Source of the DNA: Spirosoma fluviale
GTDB taxonomy: Bacteria > Bacteroidota > Bacteroidia > Cytophagales > Spirosomataceae
Assembly (NCBI RefSeq): GCF_900230225.1
Contig: NZ_OCNH01000006.1
Location: 338,692 to 402,691 of the forward strand
Direction of reading: 5' to 3'
DNA: 64,000 nt
This document shows positions 52,497 through 58,783 of the stretch, one piece after another. Each line of letters begins with the position of its first letter. Position 1 is the stretch's first letter. Made by a program: the position numbers and the translations under genes. Under the pieces are notes generated by a model. The model searched no databases and was not told the origin of the DNA. It saw nothing but the letters and a program-made list of their open reading frames with translations.

Positions 52497-53414
52497 ATGG
52501 GGTATATGAGCGTAAACTATTGCTGCCGGGCTCTGGGCCTGATTTGTTTATCAGTCCTTTTGTTGCCTGCTTTCTCCCAATCCCGACCCACACTCCCGGA
52601 GTTACGCCAGCAGATCGAGCAGGAGTTAAGTAAGCAGCCCGGTGTTTTTGCCGTTGCCTTCAAAGATCTGACAACCGGTAAGGAATTGCTCATTCGGGAG
52701 CATGAAGTGTTCCATGCCGCCAGCACCATGAAAACGCCGGTCATGATTGAGGTTTACAAGCAGGTCGCTCAGCATAAGCTGTCCCTCAAGGACTCCATGA
52801 CTATCACCACCGAATTCAGGAGTATTGTAGATGGTAGCCCATACAGCCTTCGTGCCGAGCAGGATAGCGACACGAGTATCTATAAAGCCGTAGGAACAAA
52901 GCGAACACTGGCGGCTTTGGTTTATGACATGATTATCGTGAGCAGTAATCTGGCCACCAACATGGTCATTGAGCGGGTAGGTGCTCAAAATGTAACGCAA
53001 ACTATGCGGGAGCTAGGGGCGAAAAACATTCAGGTTCGGCGGGGGGTAGAAGATAGTAAAGCCTTCGCCCAGGGACTCAACAACACCACAACCGCCTACG
53101 ACCTGATGGTCATTTTCGATAAGATTGCCACGGGAAAAGCCGTAAGCCCCGACGCGTCGAAAGCTATGATCACGACTTTGCTCGACCAGAAATTTAACGA
53201 CGCCATTCCCGGAAAGTTGCCGAAAGACGTGAAAGTAGCCCATAAGACGGGTTCCATTGCGGGTGTCCGTCATGATTCCGGTATCATTTTCCTGCCCGAT
53301 GGCCGGAAGTATGTGCTGGTCCTCCTGTCGAAGGAGATCAAAGATGATAAAGCGACGATTCAGACAATGGCAACGGTATCGGAATGGATATATAAATTGG
53401 TAGTTAGTTATTAA
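52497..53414 (+). CDS. Class A beta-lactamase-like serine hydrolase
   Basis: A 305-residue exported protein. Signal peptide ending LPAFSQ. Class A motifs are in place: SxxK as ASTMK (about residue 80), the second motif as SSN in place of SDN (IIVSSNLATN), the omega-loop Glu in RRGVEDSKAFAQG, and KTG as AHKTGSIAG. All elements of a working acyl-enzyme hydrolase are present, though resistance activity cannot be inferred. The start may be 52497 or 52506. Not linked to the BlaR1/BlaI pair 6 kb away. Confidence 0.85.
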   Translation: MGYMSVNYCCRALGLICLSVLLLPAFSQSRPTLPELRQQIEQELSKQPGVFAVAFKDLTTGKELLIREHEVFHAASTMKTPVMIEVYKQVAQHKLSLKDSMTITTEFRSIVDGSPYSLRAEQDSDTSIYKAVGTKRTLAALVYDMIIVSSNLATNMVIERVGAQNVTQTMRELGAKNIQVRRGVEDSKAFAQGLNNTTTAYDLMVIFDKIATGKAVSPDASKAMITTLLDQKFNDAIPGKLPKDVKVAHKTGSIAGVRHDSGIIFLPDGRKYVLVLLSKEIKDDKATIQTMATVSEWIYKLVVSY

Positions 53415-53457
53415 GTTATCGGTTAATGAGTAAATAATTTCGAGGTTGGACTGTTTT

Positions 53458-53555
53458 CCACTAACCACTAACCACTAACCACTAACCACTAACCACTAAC
53501 CACTAACCACTAACCACTAACCACTAACCACTAACCACTAACCACTAACCACTAA
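53458..53555. repeat. Heptamer array (CCACTAA)x14
   Basis: Fourteen perfect tandem copies of the 7-bp unit CCACTAA, followed by diverged units to about 53563. It fills the gap between two convergent genes (hydrolase + and cyclase -). Not coding in any sensible frame. Confidence 0.97.
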
Positions 53556-53572
53556 CTACTAACCTAGCCAAC

Positions 53573-54460
53573 CTAACCCACCTTCGCCAGAGCCCGCACC
53601 GGGAATGTCCCGACACCCTTGAATTTGGGTGGTGTCGCGCTGAAGGTAAACCTGGAGTCGGGTAGGGCTGACAGGTTGCACAAGTGCTCCACGATCAGAA
53701 TATCCGCACCCAGCAACGTAGTGTGTACCGGTCGGCTATTGCCCCTGGTATCGTCGATGTTATGCGAGTCGATACCCACAAGCTTCACCCCGCAATCGCG
53801 CAGGTAAACGGCCGCATTGGCGGTCAGGAACGGGTGATTTTCGTAATAGGCTTCGGTATTCCAGAAGTCGGCCCAGCCGGTATGAATCAGGACCGCCCGA
53901 TTCCTGATTTCGTATCCCTGCAAATGAGCTTCCGTGATAGCCAGCGTATCGGTATGAGGTACGTGAATAACGGTACCTTCCAAATCCGTAAACGCTTCCA
54001 GTCCGAACTCGGATAGGTCTTTGCCATCTGCATACCGGTGAAAAGGACAATCCAGATACGTTCCGGTATTCGTAACCATCTCGATCTTGCCGATCTGAAA
54101 CTCGGTACCCGCTTCGTAGAACTGGCGGGAGGTTTCGCGGCTCAGATAGTCGCAAACGATGGGTGCGGGCAAACCTTTATAGGTAATAAGGCCATCTTCA
54201 ATGGTATGGCTCAAATCGACCAGTCGCGTCCGTTGCCCTGCGTCAACCGTACGAGTTCGCTTATGCGCTTCGATAATGACCTCTTTGTTGAAAATGCGGG
54301 TTCGCCCCACCATGAGCAGCCGTAAGTCGGCAATGATATAGTCCGTCAAAGCCTGATCGGAAATGGCATCGTCGTTAATATCCAACCGGAAATCTTCACC
54401 TTTCAAACTACCGCCGTTGGTGAACTGTATCTCAAAATCAAACCGTACTCGTTTTTGCAT
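53573..54460 (-). CDS. Cyclase-family protein (PF04199-like) with extra N-terminal domain
   Basis: A 295-residue protein. Residues about 1-72 form an additional domain (RVRFDFEIQFTNGGSLKGED...FNKEVIIEAHKR). The rest matches the cyclase/kynurenine-formamidase fold: LVDLSHTIEDGLITYKGLP, TGTYLDCPFHRYADGKDLSE, AVLIHTGWADFW, GIDSHNIDD. The usual metal motif HxGTHxDxPxH reads N-T-G-T-Y-L-D-C-P-F-H, so two metal His are replaced (Asn, Tyr) while Asp and the last His remain. The activity may therefore differ. The start is set at 54460 because upstream codons lie in a repeat. Confidence 0.8.
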   Translation of the reverse strand: MQKRVRFDFEIQFTNGGSLKGEDFRLDINDDAISDQALTDYIIADLRLLMVGRTRIFNKEVIIEAHKRTRTVDAGQRTRLVDLSHTIEDGLITYKGLPAPIVCDYLSRETSRQFYEAGTEFQIGKIEMVTNTGTYLDCPFHRYADGKDLSEFGLEAFTDLEGTVIHVPHTDTLAITEAHLQGYEIRNRAVLIHTGWADFWNTEAYYENHPFLTANAAVYLRDCGVKLVGIDSHNIDDTRGNSRPVHTTLLGADILIVEHLCNLSALPDSRFTFSATPPKFKGVGTFPVRALAKVG

Positions 54461-54485
54461 CGTATTTGGTGTGGCTGGCGCGGGT

Positions 54486-54604
54486 GTGTGCTGGCGCGGG
54501 TATTCACCCGTGCCTACCATTTAGTCAGCATTCGCTGACGCATTCAACCGCCAGTGAATACTGGCTTTATGTAAAGGCACGGGCAAATGCCCGCGCCAGC
54601 ACAC
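54486..54604. repeat. Compound palindromic (cruciform-like) element
   Basis: Outer arms 54486-54515 and 54575-54604 are 30-bp reverse complements with two differences. Each arm contains its own hairpin (GCGCGGG...CCCGTGC and GCACGGG...CCCGCGC). Two more hairpins lie between them (GTCAGC/GCTGAC and GCCAGT/ACTGGC). The element abuts the thiL stop codon. Confidence 0.9.
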
Positions 54605-55623
54605 TACTGGTTCCAGCCCTGCGCCCGGATCGGCGTCTGCTGACCGGCTTTGGTGGCTAGTACAATCTGTTTAGGGTCAGCTGTCAGATAGCCAATGGCC
54701 GTAATGCGGGCGTTGGCCGACAGTTTTTCAAACTCCTGCGGAGGAACTGTAAAGAGCAGTTCGTAATCTTCGCCCCCGTTGAGAGCCGCCGTTATTGGGC
54801 TAATCTTGAATTCATCGGCTGCCAGATGCGTCTGGTCGTCGATCGGGATATTCTCATCGAAAATGATCGCCCCGGTACCGGACTGATGGCAGAGATGAAG
54901 CAATTCAGACGCTAAGCCGTCCGAGATGTCGATCATGGCTGTTGGACGAATGCCGAGGTCGCGGAGTTCGTGAACCATGTCAGTTCGGGCATCGGGGCGG
55001 AGTTGACGCTGTACCAGATAGGCCCGTTCTTCGGAGAGATTGGGCTGCATATTCGGGTCGGCGAGGAACACCTGTTTCTCGCGTTCCAGTAGTTGAAGGC
55101 CCAGGTAAGCCGCTCCCAGATCGCCCGTTACACAAACGACATCGTTGGGTTTGGCCGTGTTTCGATAGGTAATTAGATTTTTGGGAACTTTACCCAATAC
55201 CGATACCGAAATGATCAGGCCTGAGCGGGAAGCGGAGGTATCGCCACCCACCAGATCAACCTTGTAGGCTTCGCAGGCGGCCCGGATTCCCTCGTACAGT
55301 TCGTCGATGGCTTCTACCGGAAACCGACTGCTCAATGCAATACTAATGGTCAGTTGGACAGGCAGCCCGTTCATCGCGGCAATATCCGAAACGCCAAACG
55401 TGACGGCTTTATAACCAAGGTGCTTCAGGGGAACATACGTCAGGTCGAAATGAATACCCTCAACCAGCATATCGGTCGACAGCAGGCCATAGTCATCGCC
55501 CCAGTCGAACACAGCGGCATCATCGCCAATGCCCCGTACGGTTTCGCGATGGGCAGGTGCGGTAGTTGCCTGCCGGATACGTTCTATAAGGCCAATTTCG
55601 CCAATTGTATTAAGATCAGTCAT
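54604..55623 (-). CDS. thiL: Thiamine-monophosphate kinase
   Basis: A 339-residue ATP-dependent kinase that converts thiamine monophosphate to the active diphosphate. Family marks: GDDAAVFDWGDDYGLLSTDMLVEGIHFDL (residues about 28-58, metal-binding Asps), FGVSDIAAMNGLP, LVGGDTSASRSGLIISVSVLG, VCVTGDLGAAYLGL, MIDISDGLASELLHLC and GGEDYELLFTVP. Length is normal. Single gene flanked by palindromic repeats on both sides. Confidence 0.95.
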   Translation of the reverse strand: MTDLNTIGEIGLIERIRQATTAPAHRETVRGIGDDAAVFDWGDDYGLLSTDMLVEGIHFDLTYVPLKHLGYKAVTFGVSDIAAMNGLPVQLTISIALSSRFPVEAIDELYEGIRAACEAYKVDLVGGDTSASRSGLIISVSVLGKVPKNLITYRNTAKPNDVVCVTGDLGAAYLGLQLLEREKQVFLADPNMQPNLSEERAYLVQRQLRPDARTDMVHELRDLGIRPTAMIDISDGLASELLHLCHQSGTGAIIFDENIPIDDQTHLAADEFKISPITAALNGGEDYELLFTVPPQEFEKLSANARITAIGYLTADPKQIVLATKAGQQTPIRAQGWNQ

Positions 55624-55640
55624 TGTGTGTTAATTAAGCT

Positions 55641-55719
55641 TTTGGTTGTACCCACGGGTTTTAACCCGTGTTGTTGATAAAATGAAAAACACGGGTTAAA
55701 ACCCGTGGGTACAACCAAA
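55641..55719. repeat. Perfect 32-bp inverted repeat upstream of thiL
   Basis: The arms 55641-55672 and 55688-55719 are perfect reverse complements with a 15-base spacer. Each arm carries the internal palindrome ACGGGTTTTAACCCGT. The element separates thiL from the next terminator. Confidence 0.95.
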
Positions 55720-55755
55720 AAAGCCGCTCCGATTGCTATACGGAACGGCTTTTTT
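55718..55755 (-). terminator. Terminator of the 148-residue lipoprotein gene
   Basis: The stem AAAGCCGTTCCG/CGGAGCGGCTTTT on the minus strand (about 55720-55753) is followed by a T-run, 23 bp after the stop of the lipoprotein gene. Confidence 0.8.
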
Positions 55756-55777
55756 TATGAATTGGTTTGCTGGTGTC

Positions 55778-56224
55778 CTATGGATTGGTCAGCGTGTAAA
55801 CATTCGTTGTGCCACCGGTTTTCTGGCTGGTCGTTGTCCGTGTGAGTGTAACGCTGGAATCATCAATTGAATTGATCGTAAATTCAATTGTGCCATTGGC
55901 ACCGGTAGGAGAAGGGGTTAGGTCAGTCAGTACAAGGCGATTATCAGCGGGGACAGAATACTTTCCGACAAATGTATTGCCGTCAAATTCTGTATAGCGA
56001 ACCGTTGGGGCCTGACTCAAATCGAGTTTGAAGGAGCCATAGTTACGAACATTGGCCGTACCGCCTTTTGTATAGACTGTAACCGTGCCCTCGTTCACTT
56101 TACTGGCGGTCCAGGCTTTGGCTATGCGTTCCGAAACGGGAGCCGGTTTGTTGCCCTTACAGCCTATTAACACACTAATGAGGGTTACTACTGAAAGAAA
56201 AGCGATGTAATGAGTCTTTCTCAT
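55778..56224 (-). CDS. Hypothetical lipoprotein, 148 residues
   Basis: SPII signal with Cys at about residue 22 (VLIGCKGN). The mature protein starts ISERIAKAW-like (VSERIAKAWTASKVNEGTVTVY) and is beta-rich (YGSFKLDLSQAP, NGTIEFTINSIDDSSVTLTRTT), resembling small lipocalin-like lipoproteins of the phylum. Function unknown. Single gene with its own terminator. Confidence 0.75.
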   Translation of the reverse strand: MRKTHYIAFLSVVTLISVLIGCKGNKPAPVSERIAKAWTASKVNEGTVTVYTKGGTANVRNYGSFKLDLSQAPTVRYTEFDGNTFVGKYSVPADNRLVLTDLTPSPTGANGTIEFTINSIDDSSVTLTRTTTSQKTGGTTNVYTLTNP

Positions 56225-56332
56225 GGTTAATAAAATGCAATGGAGACAGAAGTGGCTAAGTTACGCTAATTTTGTTGTCACTTACAAAAAGCATGCTCAA
56301 TAATTCATACAGTTTGACTAAATGGATACGCC

Positions 56333-56581
56333 ATGTCAACCCCTGAAACGCCCTTGCCAACCTACACTCGATCGCAGCTGGCCTTACGAAATGGACAGGA
56401 CCGTGACGAGATATGGTGTGCGTTCGAAGGGATCATTTATGACCTGTCGAACTCACGCCTTTGGCGCAACGGCAAGCATTATGAACACTGGGCTGGACAG
56501 GACCTCACCGACGAACTCGTGGATGCCCCTCATTCAAACAGCGTTTTTGCCCGTTTTTCCGCCGTCGGCAAACTACGCTAA
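56333..56581 (+). CDS. Cytochrome b5-like heme-binding domain protein
   Basis: An 82-residue soluble protein of the b5-like (steroid/heme-binding) type: YTRSQLALRNGQDRDEIWCAFEGIIYDLSNSRLW followed by GKHYEHWAGQDLTDELVDAPH. The two histidines in HYEHWAG and DAPHS are the expected heme ligands. Small stand-alone b5 proteins of this subgroup are common in Bacteroidota. The gene lies 29 bp upstream of the BadF-type kinase and may be co-transcribed. Confidence 0.85.
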   Translation: MSTPETPLPTYTRSQLALRNGQDRDEIWCAFEGIIYDLSNSRLWRNGKHYEHWAGQDLTDELVDAPHSNSVFARFSAVGKLR

Positions 56582-56610
56582 TCAAAACCGTTACGCTACT
56601 CGATTTACTT

Positions 56611-57456
56611 ATGCTTTTAATCGCTGATAGCGGTTCGACCAAAACCGACTGGCAACTGATAACTGCCGATGGTCAGGCCCGCGCTATTCAAACGGATGGT
56701 TTCAATCCATATTATCAGACTACTCAACAAATCGTAGCAACATTGCAAACTCAGCTTATTCCTTACCTGACGGGTGCGGTTGTAACGAAGGTTTTTTACT
56801 ACGGAACCGGCTGTACGGGGCCAGCCGTAAATCATATTATTGCTGATGCCTTACGGGCCGTGTTGCCAGCTTTACAAACGGTTGACGTGAATAGTGACAT
56901 GCTGGGGGCGGTGAGAGCTGCCCTGGGCCATGAATCGGGAATTGTTTGTATTCTCGGCACCGGGGCCAATGCCTGTTGTTACGATGGTATCCAGATTACG
57001 CGGGGTATTCAGTCGCTGGGCTTCTGGCTGGGTGATGAAGGAAGCGGGGGGTACCTGGGTAAGACCCTCGTTCGCGACTTTTTCCAGGAGCGGCTGCCCA
57101 CCGATTTGAAAGCGGCTTTCCAGAGCCAATATGCGCTCGACCGTCCGGCCTTATTGGAGAATGCCTACCAGAAACCGTACCCTAATCGGTACTTTGCGTC
57201 CTTTACGCCCTTCCTGTTTGCGCATCTCGATCAACCCTATATAACGAAGCTTGTAATTGACGCTTTTGTCCTCTTTCTAACAACTTACGTAAAACGCTTT
57301 CCGGAGTCCGAAACGTGGCCCGTTCATTTTGTGGGCTCGATTGCGTACTATTTCGCCGATCAACTGCGCGAGGCTGTCAAACAAACCGGTTTAACAATGG
57401 GTCGTATCACCAAAGCACCCGCTGTAGCGCTCGTTGATTTTCATAAAAATGGGTAA
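56611..57456 (+). CDS. BadF/BadG/BcrA-type ATPase, N-acetylglucosamine-kinase-like
   Basis: A 281-residue ASKHA-fold ATPase: phosphate 1 LIADSGSTKTDWQLI (residues 3-17), YYGTGCTGPAV, phosphate 2 CILGTGANACCYDG (about 113), and GFWLGDEGSGGYLGKTLV. This matches the N-acetylglucosamine-kinase-like group found in Bacteroidota, which probably phosphorylates amino sugars from wall recycling (inference). Not a 2-hydroxyglutaryl-CoA activator since the cysteines for an Fe-S cluster are missing. Confidence 0.85.
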   Translation: MLLIADSGSTKTDWQLITADGQARAIQTDGFNPYYQTTQQIVATLQTQLIPYLTGAVVTKVFYYGTGCTGPAVNHIIADALRAVLPALQTVDVNSDMLGAVRAALGHESGIVCILGTGANACCYDGIQITRGIQSLGFWLGDEGSGGYLGKTLVRDFFQERLPTDLKAAFQSQYALDRPALLENAYQKPYPNRYFASFTPFLFAHLDQPYITKLVIDAFVLFLTTYVKRFPESETWPVHFVGSIAYYFADQLREAVKQTGLTMGRITKAPAVALVDFHKNG

Positions 57457-57474
57457 GTTCCACCCGTTCACTTG

Positions 57475-57482
57475 TACCTTTG
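57475..57482 (+). promoter_or_regulatory. Predicted -7 element of the PaaE-like gene
   Basis: TACCTTTG matches TAnnTTTG. The transcript would start near 57489, giving a leader of about 120 nt that contains a 19-codon ORF (57497-57556). Confidence 0.5.
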
Positions 57483-57609
57483 CAAAAAAGAAATCAATGG
57501 CACGAACAGGTAGCGATCCGAACCCAATTGCTGCCGGAGAAATAAACAGAAAATAGGATAATTCCATTCTGCTCCATTCGATCCATGCTGAAAGACAACC
57601 TGAATAGTA

Positions 57610-58680
57610 ATGGCAAATCGGTATTTTTTGAAAGTTAAAGACGTTGTCCGCGAAACGGCCGACGCTGTGACAATAAGTTTCTGGCACCCCATCAACGAAG
57701 AAATTCGCTATCAACCCGGTCAGTTCCTAACCTTCCTGCTGAACATCAACGGCCAGAAGGTACGCCGGTCCTACTCAATGGCCTCGTCGCCCCACGTAGA
57801 TGTATCGCTGGCGGTTTCGGTGAAACGCGTTCCCGGTGGACTCGCTTCCAATTATCTCTGTGACCGGATAAAGCCGGGCGACATTATCGAGAGTCTGGAA
57901 CCGATGGGCACGTTTGTGCCAAAGCTGGAGCCACAGGGCCGCCGGACATTGGTGCTGATTGGGGCCGGAAGTGGTATTACACCGCTGTTTTCCATGGCAA
58001 AATCGACCCTGCACGTGGAGCCGAACAGCCGTATCTGGCTTATCTACGGCAACCGGAATCAGGAGTCGATCATTTACAAAGCTCATCTGGACGCCATGGA
58101 ACAGGCCTATGGAAAATCGCGCTTTCAGGTAACGCACGTGCTGAGCCAGCCTTCCCATGGCTGGACGGGTGCCGAAGGGCGCTTAAATCAGCATTCGCTC
58201 ACCAAACTGTTCGACCAACTATCGCAGGCTGAGTTGCAGAACGCCAGTTTCTACATGTGCGGACCCGATGGCATGATGGCCGAAGCCCGTTCGGCTTTGT
58301 CGCTGGTGGGTGTTTCGGCGGAGCGCGTCCACAAGGAGAGTTTCGCTACGGCACCTGTTACGGCCGGTGAAGTGGTGGAAGAACCCGAAACAGCCGCCGA
58401 AAGCAGTTCGCCCGAAGTGACGGTATTGTACGAAGGCAGCGAATATAAGTTTGCCGTGGCGCCACACCAGACCATTCTAGAAGCGGCTCTGGATCTGGAT
58501 ATCGACCTGCCGTATTCGTGTCAGGCGGGCATGTGTACGGCCTGTCTGGGCAAGTGCATCTCCGGCAAAGTGAAACTGGATGAAGAAGACGGCCTGTCGG
58601 AATCCGAACTGAAAGCCGGATACGTGCTCACCTGCGTCGCCCACCCCGATGGTCGTGACGTGGTGATTGAAATTGAGTAA
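57610..58680 (+). CDS. PaaE-like flavin/2Fe-2S reductase
   Basis: A 356-residue electron-transfer protein. FAD domain with KVRRSYSMASSPH (about residue 55) and GGLASNYLCDRIKPGD; NAD(P)-binding domain with LVLIGAGSGITPLFSMAK (about 118) and FYMCGPDGMM; C-terminal plant-type [2Fe-2S] ferredoxin with YSCQAGMCTACLGKC and the distant Cys in VLTCVAHP. This is the order of phenylacetyl-CoA epoxidase reductase PaaE and related hydroxylase reductases. No paaABCD genes are nearby, so the oxygenase partner is unknown. Confidence 0.92.
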   Translation: MANRYFLKVKDVVRETADAVTISFWHPINEEIRYQPGQFLTFLLNINGQKVRRSYSMASSPHVDVSLAVSVKRVPGGLASNYLCDRIKPGDIIESLEPMGTFVPKLEPQGRRTLVLIGAGSGITPLFSMAKSTLHVEPNSRIWLIYGNRNQESIIYKAHLDAMEQAYGKSRFQVTHVLSQPSHGWTGAEGRLNQHSLTKLFDQLSQAELQNASFYMCGPDGMMAEARSALSLVGVSAERVHKESFATAPVTAGEVVEEPETAAESSSPEVTVLYEGSEYKFAVAPHQTILEAALDLDIDLPYSCQAGMCTACLGKCISGKVKLDEEDGLSESELKAGYVLTCVAHPDGRDVVIEIE

Positions 58681-58686
58681 GTAGTA

Positions 58687-58780
58687 CCGGACGTCCCGCC
58701 CGGGTGTGAGAAAACGTGACAGTAACTAGCCACCGACTACACCCCCGGGCGGGACGCCCGGCGTTACGACGCCCGGCACT
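58687..58780. repeat. GC-rich palindromic element
   Basis: An arm about 58687-58706 (CCGGACGTCCCGCCCGGGTGT-like) pairs with about 58738-58761, then a further direct copy ACGCCCGGC follows at about 58767-58776. It lies between the convergent reductase and BlaR1 genes and may end both transcripts. Confidence 0.7.
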
Positions 58781-58783
58781 ACA

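Noticed and set aside
53458..53563. CRISPR array
   Set aside because: The units are 7 bp and contiguous without spacers; no cas genes nearby.
54461..54520. N-terminal extension of the cyclase-family protein
   Set aside because: The extra 20 residues lie over the palindromic element (Pro/Thr/His-rich translation); the ATG at 54460 starts a proper domain.
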